Shown here: positions 1 through 7,642 of the stretch, piece after piece
Numbering within the stretch: position 1 is the stretch's first letter
Layout: each line of letters opens with the position of its first letter
Assembly: GCA_937860055.1 (NCBI GenBank)
Contig: CALMBO010000010.1
Coordinates: forward strand, 62,001-126,000
Reading direction: 5' to 3'
Origin: an uncultured Verrucomicrobiota bacterium
Lineage (GTDB): Bacteria > Verrucomicrobiota > Kiritimatiellia > CAIQIC01 > Lenti-01
Length of the DNA stretch: 64,000 nucleotides
Translations under genes and position numbers: made by a program
Notes under the pieces: model-generated
Databases searched by the model: none
The model's input: the letters and a program-made list of their open reading frames with translations, nothing else
Told to the model about the DNA's origin: nothing

Positions 1-239
1 GCCAAGGGGCCAAACGGGAGCTGGAAGAACGAGTGGAGGGTGACGCCGCCGGCGTTGATGGCGGCGACGCCGGTGGGGGCGACGACGACCATCTGCTTGG
101 GCAGGCGTTCCCTCAGCGAGCGCAGGAAGGTGGTTTTGCCGGTGCCGGCCTTGCCGGTCAGGAACAGGTGGCGGCCGGTGTGCTGGACGTGGTCGAACGC
201 CAGGTCCAGCGCGGGATTGGAGCTTCCGGGATTCTGCAT
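1..239 (-). CDS. PIF1-like/AAA ATP-dependent DNA helicase, N-terminal fragment (cut by window edge)
   Basis: The minus strand reads continuously from an ATG at 239 to the window edge and gives about 79 residues. It contains a Walker A motif (FLTGKAGTGKTT) and then VVVAPTGVAAINAGG and TLHSFFQLPFGP, the standard motif I/Ia order of PIF1/RecD-like superfamily 1B helicases. These enzymes unwind DNA with ATP and act on G-quadruplexes or during repair. The rest of the protein, including Walker B and any C-terminal HRDC or HTH region, lies outside the window, so the subfamily cannot be assigned. Family assignment comes from visible motifs only. It is transcribed away from the hexamer array region. 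Confidence 0.85.
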   Translation of the reverse strand, partial: MQNPGSSNPALDLAFDHVQHTGRHLFLTGKAGTGKTTFLRSLRERLPKQMVVVAPTGVAAINAGGVTLHSFFQLPFGPL

Positions 240-302
240 GGGGCCAGCATGCTCCCGCGACCGTCGAATTTCAATACTGAACCATCGTTCATTTACGGAG
301 AA

Positions 303-368
303 ATGCCCATGACCATCTTAATCGCAATCCTACTCGTAATCTTGATCTTCATCATGATCGCCATTTGA
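303..368 (+). CDS. possible 19-21 residue hydrophobic peptide, or a diverged repeat array
   Basis: A short open frame encodes an entirely hydrophobic peptide (MPMTILIAILLVILIFIMIAI). GGAG at 297-300 is too close to the first ATG (303) but well spaced for the second one (309), so a 19-residue membrane microprotein is possible. Against this, the DNA is a hexamer pattern (ATC plus a varying codon) that is the complement of the ATTAVG array at 401-502. The peptide may simply be a by-product of repeat DNA. I do not recognise a family. Confidence 0.22.
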   Translation: MPMTILIAILLVILIFIMIAI

Positions 369-400
369 TCGAGTCGTCGCGGGGAAAAGAGGGGGAGGGA

Positions 401-502
401 ATTAAGATTAGGATTAAGATTAGGATTACGATTAAGATTAAGATTACGATTAAGATTAGGATTACGATTACGATTAAGATTGGGATTACGATTAAGATTA
501 CG
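401..502. repeat. 17-copy ATTAVG hexanucleotide array
   Basis: Seventeen consecutive hexamers of the form ATTAAG, ATTAGG or ATTACG (one ATTGGG) run without interruption. A diverged array of the complementary hexamer (ATCTTA type) lies at 310-363, so the two can pair as a long imperfect hairpin or cruciform. No gene is credible between 369 and 763. That stretch also holds a perfect 14-base palindrome CCAATTTGAATTGG at 593-606. Confidence 0.9.
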
Positions 503-763
503 AGTCGCGCCGGGATTGACGGAAAACGGGGGATGGGGTACTTTCCGGCCATCGTCAGTGATGACAGGGCAAAAAGATGCGTGCAATTAGCTCCAATTTG
601 AATTGGCAAACGCTCCCCTGCGAAATGCCGGCCGTCTAGTCGCGTTGCGACGGATATCAACCCAGGCCCGGGTTCCCGCAGGCAGCGGCCGATCCTTTTT
701 TCGGGATCCGGTCCGGCGCGCTTGTTTCCTGTTTTCCCCCCTGTTTGTCGGAGCTTGATTCCC

Positions 764-1156
764 ATGACGAGAGATTGCCCGCCGAACGCCGGTTTGCCCG
801 GCACGGCTTTCCTGTGTACGCATTGCGACCGCGCGATTCCCGGCCGCGCGCCGGGGACGGCGCACCGAAACCACTGCCCGCATTGCCTGTGGAGCCTGCA
901 CGTGGACTTGCAGACCGGCGACCGCCGGTCGGCCTGCCGCGGGCCGATGGAGCCGATCGCGATCGGCATCCAGCCCGACGGCGAGTGGTCCATCCTGCAC
1001 CGTTGCCAACGCTGCGGCCTGATCCGCCCGAACCGCATCGCGGGCGACGACAACGAAGTGCTGCTGGTGTCGATGGCGCTGCGGCCGCTGGCGCGGCCGC
1101 CGTTCCCTTTGGAGCGACTGGGCGGCGCATCCGCCGGCGGGGAGGACCGGCCATGA
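764..1156 (+). CDS. RNHCP-domain zinc-ribbon-like protein
   Basis: A protein of 130 residues contains the diagnostic RNHCPHCLWSLHVD segment of the RNHCP family plus flanking cysteine pairs (CTHCDRAIPG before it, CQRCGL after it), probably metal-binding. The molecular function of the family is not established. The ATG at 764 is preferred over an in-frame ATG at 722, because GGAG at 750-753 sits at a good distance and the family starts near the first CxxC. Its stop overlaps the rsgA start by 4 bases, so the two are probably co-translated, which suggests a link to ribosome or translation biology (inference). Confidence 0.85.
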   Translation: MTRDCPPNAGLPGTAFLCTHCDRAIPGRAPGTAHRNHCPHCLWSLHVDLQTGDRRSACRGPMEPIAIGIQPDGEWSILHRCQRCGLIRPNRIAGDDNEVLLVSMALRPLARPPFPLERLGGASAGGEDRP

Positions 1157-2232
1157 ACCTGCGCGAGTGGGGCTGGGACGGCGATTGGGCGGCGGCGTTC
1201 GCTCCGCACGCGGCGGAAGGATTGCATCCGGCGCGCGTGGTGCGTCAAGACCGCGGCGCCTGGGAAATCCAGGCGGAAGCGGGCGCGCGCCCGGCGGAAG
1301 CGACGGGGAGGTTTCGGCTTGCACTGGAGAGCGGCGAGGCGGACCTGCCGGCCGTCGGCGACTGGGTGGCGATCGATCCGCGGCCGACATGCGACCGCGC
1401 GGGCATCGCCGCCACATTGCCGCGCCGCACCTGCCTGTCGCGGCAGGATGCCGGGCGCGCGACGCGCGAACAAGTGCTGGCGGCGAACGTCGACGTGGCG
1501 TTTCTGGTCAGCGCGCTTGACGCGGGGCGGGGGTTCAACTTGGCGCGGCTGGAGCGCTCATTGGCGCTGGTGCGCGCCGGCGGCGCGGAAGCGGTCGTGG
1601 TGCTCAACAAGGCCGACCTGTGCGACGACGTCGGCGGGCGGGTGCGCGAGGCGCAGTTTGCGGCGGCGGATGTGCCGGTGGTGGCGCTCAGCGCGACCGA
1701 AGGCTGGGGCGTGGAAGAGTTGCGGCCGTGGCTGGCGGAGGGGCGGACGGGCGTGCTGCTGGGGCCGTCGGGCGTCGGCAAATCCGCGCTGGTCAACGCG
1801 CTGCTGGGCGAAGCGCGGCAGGAAACGGGGCCCGTGCGCGAAGAAGATGCGCGCGGACGGCACACGACGACGCGGCGCGAGCTGTTCCGGATTCCGTCGG
1901 GCGGATTGCTGATCGATACGGCGGGGCTGCGGGAATTCCAGCCGTGGGAGGCGGACTCCGAACTGGACGCGGTGTTCCCGGAGGTGGCCGAACTGGCCAC
2001 GCGGTGCCGGTTCCGCGACTGCCGGCACGAAAGCGAGCCCGGCTGCGCGGTGCAGCAGGCGCTCGGAGACGGGAGCCTGGACGCGCGTCGTTTCGAGCAC
2101 TATCTTCGGCTCAAGCGCGAACAGGCCTACCAGGCCCAGAAACGGGATCTGGGCGCGCAACTGGCCGAGAAGGCGCGCTGGAAGCAAATCGCCCAGTGGC
2201 AGAAGGAATTCATGCGGCACCGGGAGAAATGA
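1153..2232 (+). CDS. rsgA: Ribosome small-subunit-dependent GTPase A
   Basis: RsgA (YjeQ) is a late 30S assembly GTPase. The 359-residue product has the circularly permuted G-motif order typical of the family: G4 VVLNKADL precedes the P-loop LLGPSGVGKSALVNAL, followed by the G3 element DTAGLREF. The C-terminal zinc region contains CRFRDCRHESEPGC, and an OB-fold-like region lies at the N-terminus. Length matches the family. The ATG at 1153 overlaps the RNHCP stop (ATGA). An upstream extension of the same frame to 745 is open but crosses the RNHCP gene and is not credible. It converges with the transporter gene at 2241, leaving only 8 bases between the stops. Confidence 0.95.
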   Translation: MNLREWGWDGDWAAAFAPHAAEGLHPARVVRQDRGAWEIQAEAGARPAEATGRFRLALESGEADLPAVGDWVAIDPRPTCDRAGIAATLPRRTCLSRQDAGRATREQVLAANVDVAFLVSALDAGRGFNLARLERSLALVRAGGAEAVVVLNKADLCDDVGGRVREAQFAAADVPVVALSATEGWGVEELRPWLAEGRTGVLLGPSGVGKSALVNALLGEARQETGPVREEDARGRHTTTRRELFRIPSGGLLIDTAGLREFQPWEADSELDAVFPEVAELATRCRFRDCRHESEPGCAVQQALGDGSLDARRFEHYLRLKREQAYQAQKRDLGAQLAEKARWKQIAQWQKEFMRHREK

Positions 2233-2240
2233 GCGGACCG

Positions 2241-5126
2241 CTACTTTTCCTCGCGGTTGGCGCGGAATTCGACGCGGGAGAGGATGCGGAGCTGGTAGAG
2301 GGTGAAGCCGACGAGGAGGCAGCCGAGCATCCAGGCGGCGGCGGTGGCGGGGCCGAGGCGCAGGAAAATGAAGGCCTTGTAGAAGATGTGCAGGCCGGCG
2401 ACCTCCGTGCGGGCGCCGCCGGCGGTCATGGCGAGGATGTTGGCCTCGGCCTGCCAGGAGGCGATGAAGACGCCGACGAAATTGATGACGAGCAGGGGGC
2501 GCAGGGTGGGGAGGATCACGAAGAGGATTTTGTCGGTGAAGGAGGCGCCGTCGATGTCGGCGGCCTCGTAGAGATCGTCGGGGATGCCCTTGAGCGCGGC
2601 GAGATAGATGAGGCAGCCGGGGCCCATGCCGGCCCAGAGCATCGGCAGGACGCAGGAAAACAGAGCGGTGCGGGAATCGTCGAGCCAGCGGACGGGTTCG
2701 GGGAGCGTGGCGAAGAGCGCGGTCGGCGGCGCGGCGCGCCAAATTTCGCGCAGGGGGCCGAGGGGCGCGGCGGCGAGGAGGAGGCCGGCGGCGAAGACGA
2801 AGAGGGCGGGTTTCCAGAGATTATGATTCAGGAGGCGCCGGACGAGATGGAGCGCGAGGAGAATCACGGCAAGCGAAAGCAGCATCCAGCCGGCGGCGGG
2901 CACGTGCATCACCAGCCGGTTGACCAGGCCGGCTTCGGAGGGCTCGTAGAACGTCTTCCAGAGGAGGATGACGACAAGGCCGGTGATGGAGGCGGGCAGG
3001 TAGAAGATGACGCGGAAGAGGATTTTTCCGCGCGGCACTTCCTGCAACAGGATGGCGAGCAGGACGGGCGGGAGGAAAGTCATTGAAATGACGAGGAAGG
3101 AGTAGCGGGCGGACGTCAGCAGGGCGCGCCACCAGTCGGGATCCCAGAGAAGATTGGCGAAGTTGTCGAGGAAGACCCAGGTGGAGGCGCCGAAGATGCG
3201 GTAGTCGAAGAAGGCCATCGCCGCGCCGCGGAACAGGGGGACGTAGCCCCATGCCGCGATTGTAAGGGCGGCCGGCAGCAATAGCAGCAGCGCGCGCCAG
3301 TGCCGGCGGAAGGAATTAAAAATTAAGAATGAAGAATTAATAATTGGCGGATGGGTTTCATTCTGAATTCTGAATCCTGAATTCTGAATACTTTTCCTGC
3401 CCGGCAGGAAAATCCGGACCATCTGGCGAACGGCGAGAACGACGCTGGCGGCCAGAACCAGCAACAGCCCAAAGGCCGCCGCGCGGCGCTTGGCGAGTTC
3501 GCGGGGAGGGACGATTCCGAGCATGTCGGCATCGGCCTTTTTGCGGGCATCGACGAGCAGTTCGAGCAGCTGCGCGCGGCGTTCGGCGGGGTCGCCGGAG
3601 AGGCGGCCGGAGAGGGAGAGTTCCTCGGCCCGCCGGATGGGGGTGGTGAGGATGTCGTAGATGACGTTGGCATTCTTTCCGTAGGGTTCGGGGCGGCCAT
3701 CGGCGAGGGCGATGGAGAGGCAGTCGCGCCATTCGGCGGGGATGGTGGCGGCGATGGATCCGTAGCCGTGGGCGCGGAGGAGATCGGGGGGGAGGAAGCG
3801 GCCGAAGCCGCCCTCGACCAGATGCTTCACGCGGATGGCGGCGGCTTCGGGGGAGTTCTGGAAGCGGATGTATTCCCAGGCGGCGTCGCGGACGAGGGGA
3901 TTGGTGACGCCGGCGAAGATGCCCATCATGCGCGAGTTGATCTCGGTGCCGCGCGTGACGGGGCCGACGGGGAGGGGGGCCATTCCGGTGAGGTCGGGGT
4001 TGAGGGTGGCGAAGAGCTTCTCGTCGATGTAGGAAAACATCATTCCGAGCTGTCCGCGCCGCCATTTGAGGGAGGATTCGGCGGTGTCCTTGATGACATA
4101 GCCGCGGCGGGATTTGCCGGTGGAATCAGTCCACGGCTCGGTGGTGAGGCGGACGTAGAAGTCGAGGGCTTCGGCGGCGGCGGGCGAATCGAAGACGGCG
4201 CGCCAGCGGTTTTCCGTTTCGTCGAAGGCGAGGGCGTCGCCGCCGGCGCCCCAGAGGAAGGGCATCCAAAGGAACGATTCGTCCTTGCCGCGCGAGAGGC
4301 CGAGGCCGTAGATGCCGTTGGCGGGATCGGCGAGGGTGCGGCAGGCGTTGTAGAAGTCGTCCCAGCTCCAGTCGGGTTCGGGCGCGGGGAGGTGCGCGGC
4401 ATCGAAAAGATCGCGGCGGTAGAGGACGACGCGGCCGAGGGGCGGGCCGCCGGGCATGGCCCAGACGTGCGTCGCGCCATCGGGGCCGGGGCGGCGGACG
4501 ACGGGCTCGATCTTGGGATGGAGGCGGCGGGCGATTTCGGCGGGGGAGAGGGCGGAGACGTAGCGGTCTCCGGGGAGGTCGAGGGGGTGGAGGAAGCCTT
4601 GGGAGATGTAGGTGTCGGACTGGCGGAAATTGACGTAGAGGACGTCGGGGGCGACGTTGCCGGCGATGGCGAGGAGGGTGCTTTCGACGCCTTCGACCTG
4701 GATGCCGGAGAAACGGTGGAGGCGGAGGGAGAGGCGAGAGAGGTCGAGGCCGCCGTAGCGGCCGGGTTCGGCGGCCTGGCGGGCGCGGAGGAAACCGGGG
4801 GCGAGGCGAAGGAATTCGCGCTGGACGGCGAGTTCGGCGCGGGTGGAGGGGTCGGTGCGGGAGGGGTCGGGAAGGTTGAAGAGCGTGAGGTTCAGCACGG
4901 GCCCGTCGACGGCCGGTTCGACCCACCCGGCGGAGGCGGGGGAGGGGGAAAAGAAGAATGAAGAATGAAGAATGAAGAATGGAAGGTCGAGCCGCCGAAG
5001 GCATTTTCTCCATGCGGGGAAACGCGGCGCGGAGTTTTCCACGGCGTGGAAAACATTTTTCCACAGTGTGGAAAAAACGGCCAACGTTTTTCCATTGCGT
5101 GGAAAAACGGGAAAAAGTTTTTCCAT
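2241..5126 (-). CDS. Fused extracellular solute-binding protein / MalF-type ABC permease (start uncertain)
   Basis: One uninterrupted minus frame joins two proteins that are normally separate. The first part is a sugar-type solute-binding domain (motifs such as DVLYVNFRQSD and YEYIRFQNSPEAA-like text near its end) followed by one transmembrane helix. The second part is a binding-protein-dependent permease with about six membrane helices and the EAA loop (YEAADIDGASF then ILPTLRP). The linker is encoded by intergenic-type repeat DNA (3312-3391). The start is unclear: the first in-frame ATG (5126) lies inside a palindromic repeat without a Shine-Dalgarno, a GTG lies at 5042, and ATGs at 5013 and 5004 are in another frame (see the heptamer repeat). 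Partners, a second permease and an ATPase, are not nearby. Likely a sugar or oligosaccharide importer. Confidence 0.75.
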   Translation of the reverse strand: MEKLFPVFPRNGKTLAVFSTLWKNVFHAVENSAPRFPAWRKCLRRLDLPFFILHSSFFFSPSPASAGWVEPAVDGPVLNLTLFNLPDPSRTDPSTRAELAVQREFLRLAPGFLRARQAAEPGRYGGLDLSRLSLRLHRFSGIQVEGVESTLLAIAGNVAPDVLYVNFRQSDTYISQGFLHPLDLPGDRYVSALSPAEIARRLHPKIEPVVRRPGPDGATHVWAMPGGPPLGRVVLYRRDLFDAAHLPAPEPDWSWDDFYNACRTLADPANGIYGLGLSRGKDESFLWMPFLWGAGGDALAFDETENRWRAVFDSPAAAEALDFYVRLTTEPWTDSTGKSRRGYVIKDTAESSLKWRRGQLGMMFSYIDEKLFATLNPDLTGMAPLPVGPVTRGTEINSRMMGIFAGVTNPLVRDAAWEYIRFQNSPEAAAIRVKHLVEGGFGRFLPPDLLRAHGYGSIAATIPAEWRDCLSIALADGRPEPYGKNANVIYDILTTPIRRAEELSLSGRLSGDPAERRAQLLELLVDARKKADADMLGIVPPRELAKRRAAAFGLLLVLAASVVLAVRQMVRIFLPGRKSIQNSGFRIQNETHPPIINSSFLIFNSFRRHWRALLLLLPAALTIAAWGYVPLFRGAAMAFFDYRIFGASTWVFLDNFANLLWDPDWWRALLTSARYSFLVISMTFLPPVLLAILLQEVPRGKILFRVIFYLPASITGLVVILLWKTFYEPSEAGLVNRLVMHVPAAGWMLLSLAVILLALHLVRRLLNHNLWKPALFVFAAGLLLAAAPLGPLREIWRAAPPTALFATLPEPVRWLDDSRTALFSCVLPMLWAGMGPGCLIYLAALKGIPDDLYEAADIDGASFTDKILFVILPTLRPLLVINFVGVFIASWQAEANILAMTAGGARTEVAGLHIFYKAFIFLRLGPATAAAWMLGCLLVGFTLYQLRILSRVEFRANREEK
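3312..3391. repeat. AT-rich intergenic-type repeat inside the transporter linker
   Basis: The stretch contains direct near-repeats of TTCTGAATTCTGAAT and AATTAAGAATGAAGAATTAA and is far AT-richer than the flanking code. It is translated in frame as a polar Asn/Ser/Phe-rich linker between the binding-protein and permease halves. Its wording resembles the repeat text at 4953-4980 and the short-period repeats at 34635-34747, suggesting an element that inserted in frame. Confidence 0.7.
4953..4980. repeat. Four perfect GAAGAAT heptamers at the 5' end of the transporter gene
   Basis: GAAGAAT is repeated four times without interruption. A heptamer changes frame with each copy gained or lost. The frame opened by the ATGs at 5013/5004 would join the transporter frame if one copy were lost, so the tract could act as a phase-variation switch (inference). 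Confidence 0.85.
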
Positions 5127-5138
5127 TGTGTGGAAAAA
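5034..5138. repeat. Four copies of the TTTTCCAY-nnn-RTGGAAAA palindrome
   Basis: Near-perfect palindromes lie at about 5034-5053, 5056-5076, 5087-5107 and 5118-5138, each with the core TTTTCCA, three to five variable bases, and TGGAAAA. The same element occurs at 13,451-13,536 and 35,594-35,697. They occupy the gap between the DciA-like gene and the transporter gene. Confidence 0.85.
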
Positions 5139-5179
5139 ACTTGGAAGGCGCCTTGGGGGATGGGAAGCGGGGGGCATCG

Positions 5180-5578
5180 TCAGCGGGCGGGGGGGGCGGG
5201 GTCGATGGCGAGCCGGAGGTTCTGGATCTCGTTTTTGCCGAACCGGGCCTGGAGGCGGGAGAGGATCTCGGCGGAGGGGGCGCCGCGGAGCTCCATGATC
5301 CAGGCGGGATGAGAGACGTAGACGGCGAGGATTTTGTTTTCGAGGTGGGCGGGGCGGGTATTGGCGGCGAGCTGGGGGCCGACGATTTCCGGCCAGGCGG
5401 CGGCGATGCGCGCGACCTGGGCGTGGACATCGAGCTTCATGTTCTTGAAGACACCGGGGATGAGGGCGCCGAGGGGGAGGGCGCCGGCATCGGGGGCGGG
5501 GGGGGCGTCGTCGGCGATGTGGAAGCGTTCGCGGGCGACTTGCCACTGGCCTTTGTTGTAGGGTTTCCGGCGGTTCAT
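5180..5578 (-). CDS. DUF721/DciA-like protein
   Basis: A 132-residue protein with the DUF721 pattern: a region with WPEIVGPQLAANTRP followed by ILAVYVSHPAWIMELRG and a C-terminal LRLAIDP. Members include DciA, the bacterial replicative-helicase loader or operator of lineages lacking DnaC. Many other members are uncharacterised small basic proteins. No start ambiguity is evident. It is transcribed divergently from the mevalonate operon, and its stop is followed by the palindrome cluster. Confidence 0.75.
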   Translation of the reverse strand: MNRRKPYNKGQWQVARERFHIADDAPPAPDAGALPLGALIPGVFKNMKLDVHAQVARIAAAWPEIVGPQLAANTRPAHLENKILAVYVSHPAWIMELRGAPSAEILSRLQARFGKNEIQNLRLAIDPAPPAR

Positions 5579-5678
5579 CGGAAAGCATCCTAGCAGAGGG
5601 AGAAGCGCGGGGGAACGGCAAACGGAGGGCTGGAGCGCTTTACAACGGGGGAAAATAGGGGTAGTTTAAGACATTGAA

Positions 5679-6692
5679 ATGAAAGCAGTCGCTCCAGGCA
5701 AATTGATCCTGAGCGGGGAGCATGCGGTGGTCTATGGCCGCCCGGCCCTTGCGATGGCGGTCAACCGCAACGCCCAGACCTTCATCACGATGGAAGGGGC
5801 GGACGAGACGGTGTCGTTCGACCTGCCCAACCTGCAGGCGGGGAAGGAGTCGTTCACGCTGCGGGCGCTGCGGGATTTCCACGGGCGGGTGGAGCGCAAC
5901 TACGAGGAGTTCCTGGCGGGGCGGCTGTCGATCCGCGACGTGCTGCACAAGCCGGCGGACCTGTTCCAGTACGCGTTTGTGACGATTCTGGACGGGTTGC
6001 ACCTGAAGATGGGCGGCGGGGTGAACGTGCGGCTGAACTCGAACATCCCGATCGGGTGCGGGATGGGTTCTTCGGCGGCGACGATTTTGAGCGTGCTGCG
6101 AGGGCTGGGGCACTACTACCGAGTGGATTTCCGGCCGGAATGGTACAGCCGCTACAGTCTCGAGGTGGAGAACATGCAGCACGGGAAGGCCAGCGGGCTG
6201 GACACGTACGTGTCCATGCACGGCGGGTGCGTGCGGTTCCAGAACGGGGAGGCGCAGGAGCTTCCGCTGCCGCGGGTGCCGCTGTACATCGTGAACACGG
6301 GGGCGCCGGGGAGCACGACGGGCGAGGCGGTGGCCTCGGTGGCGCGCCGCATCGGCGCGAAGAATCCGGTGTGGGAGCATTTCGAGGGCGTGGCGGACCA
6401 CATGCAGAAGGCGCTGCAGCACGACGACCTGAAGTCGTTCCAGCGGGCGATGCGCGACAACCACCGGCTCTTGAACGAAATCGGGGTGGTGCCGGGGCGC
6501 GTGGCGGAATTCGTTTCCGAGGTGGAGGCGGCCGGCGCGGCGGCGAAGATCTGCGGGGCGGGGGCGGTGGCGGGGGAGAACGGCGGCATGGTGCTGGTGG
6601 CCTCGAAAGAGGCGCCGGCCGGACTGTGCGCCAAGTATGGCTATGAACTGATGACCGTGCGCCCCGATCCGCTGGGCGTGCGGGTGGTGTGA
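5679..6692 (+). CDS. mvk: Mevalonate kinase (GHMP family)
   Basis: The enzyme phosphorylates mevalonate to 5-phosphomevalonate with ATP in the isoprenoid pathway. The 337-residue product shows the N-terminal APGKLILSGEHAVVYG segment, the ATP-binding motif IPIGCGMGSSAA, the SGLDTYVSMHGG segment (probable catalytic Asp) and the C-terminal glycine-rich ICGAGAVAGENGG. It is the first gene of three overlapping GHMP genes, which fixes the pathway. The ATG at 5679 follows a TTTACA/TAGTTT pair with a 17-base spacer at 5639-5667, a possible but weak promoter giving a very short leader. Confidence 0.85.
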   Translation: MKAVAPGKLILSGEHAVVYGRPALAMAVNRNAQTFITMEGADETVSFDLPNLQAGKESFTLRALRDFHGRVERNYEEFLAGRLSIRDVLHKPADLFQYAFVTILDGLHLKMGGGVNVRLNSNIPIGCGMGSSAATILSVLRGLGHYYRVDFRPEWYSRYSLEVENMQHGKASGLDTYVSMHGGCVRFQNGEAQELPLPRVPLYIVNTGAPGSTTGEAVASVARRIGAKNPVWEHFEGVADHMQKALQHDDLKSFQRAMRDNHRLLNEIGVVPGRVAEFVSEVEAAGAAAKICGAGAVAGENGGMVLVASKEAPAGLCAKYGYELMTVRPDPLGVRVV

Positions 6693-7642
6693 TCGATTCC
6701 CCCATGCCGTTGCGCGCCGTAAAAGCTTCCGCGCCGGGAAGCCTCATGCTGATGGGCGAACATGCCGTGCTGCACGGGCAGCCGGCCATCGTCTGCGCGA
6801 TCAGCAAGCGGTTGAAGATCGAACTGGCGCCGCGCGAGGACCGGACCATCCGGCTGCATTCGGCGCTGGGCGAGCACGAGACCACGCTGGAGGAACTGGC
6901 GCCGAGCGACAGCTTCCGCTTCGTGCTGGGAGCGATCCGCGCCTGCCGCGACGAATTGAAGCAGGGCTTCGAGCTGGACATCAAGTCGGAGATGTCGCAC
7001 CAGATGGGGCTGGGGTCGAGCGCGGCGGTGACGGTGGCCACGCTGGCGGCGCTGGCGGGGGCGCAGGGGAAGGAACCGGCGCCGGGCTACCTGCTGGAAG
7101 CCGGGGCGCGGATCATCCGGAAGGTGCAGGGCGGAGTGGGTTCCGGCGCAGATGTGGCGGCGAGCACCTACGGGGGATGCCTGCGGTTCTATGCCGAGTC
7201 GCAGGAGGTGGTGAAGCTGCCGAAGGCGCCGCCGCTGACCGTGATCTATTCGGGCAGCAAGATGCCGACGCCGGAAGTCATCGCCATCGTCGAGGAAAAC
7301 CGCCGGAAGCAGCCCGAGGTGTTCGCCAAGCTGGACGCGATGATCGGCGACACGGTGAAGCGGGCCTTCGAGGCGGCGGCGCACGGCGACTGGGCGTCGA
7401 TGGGCGAGCTGATGAACGTGAACCAGGGGCTGATGGACGCCCTGGGGGTGAACAACGCCAAGCTGGCGGAACTGGTGTTCGCGCTCCGCGAGGATCCGAA
7501 CATCCACGGGAGCAAGATTTCGGGTTCGGGGCTGGGCGATTGCGTGGTGGGGCTGGGCAAGGCGATGCGGCGGGACTGGGGGGTGCCGTCGCTGGCGGTG
7601 CAGGTCGACCTCGCGGGGGCGACGGTGGAGGCGATCCTGTGA
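6689..7642 (+). CDS. Second GHMP kinase: mevalonate kinase-like, possibly phosphomevalonate kinase
   Basis: A 317-residue GHMP kinase with ASAPGSLMLMGEHAVLHG at the N-terminus, MGLGSSAAVTVA as the nucleotide loop, GSGADVAASTYGG with the likely catalytic Asp, and KISGSGLGDCVVG at the C-terminus. It resembles mevalonate kinases, but lying between mevalonate kinase and the decarboxylase it may phosphorylate phosphomevalonate or a pathway variant (inference). The GTG at 6689 overlaps the previous stop. An ATG at 6704 would give the more typical MPLRAVKASAPG start and is equally plausible. Confidence 0.8.
   Translation: MIDSPMPLRAVKASAPGSLMLMGEHAVLHGQPAIVCAISKRLKIELAPREDRTIRLHSALGEHETTLEELAPSDSFRFVLGAIRACRDELKQGFELDIKSEMSHQMGLGSSAAVTVATLAALAGAQGKEPAPGYLLEAGARIIRKVQGGVGSGADVAASTYGGCLRFYAESQEVVKLPKAPPLTVIYSGSKMPTPEVIAIVEENRRKQPEVFAKLDAMIGDTVKRAFEAAAHGDWASMGELMNVNQGLMDALGVNNAKLAELVFALREDPNIHGSKISGSGLGDCVVGLGKAMRRDWGVPSLAVQVDLAGATVEAIL

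Noticed and set aside
401-502. CRISPR array
   Set aside because: Six-base units without spacers; no Cas genes.
352-1473. Minus-strand frames across the RNHCP/rsgA region
   Set aside because: Arg/Pro-rich shadows of a GC-rich coding region with clear plus-strand families.
3768-4961. Plus-strand 397-codon frame rich in Gly/Ala/Glu
   Set aside because: Antisense shadow of the binding-protein half, which has recognisable features.
5034-5138. CRISPR or riboswitch
   Set aside because: Palindromes are not separated by uniform unique spacers and have no conserved riboswitch core.
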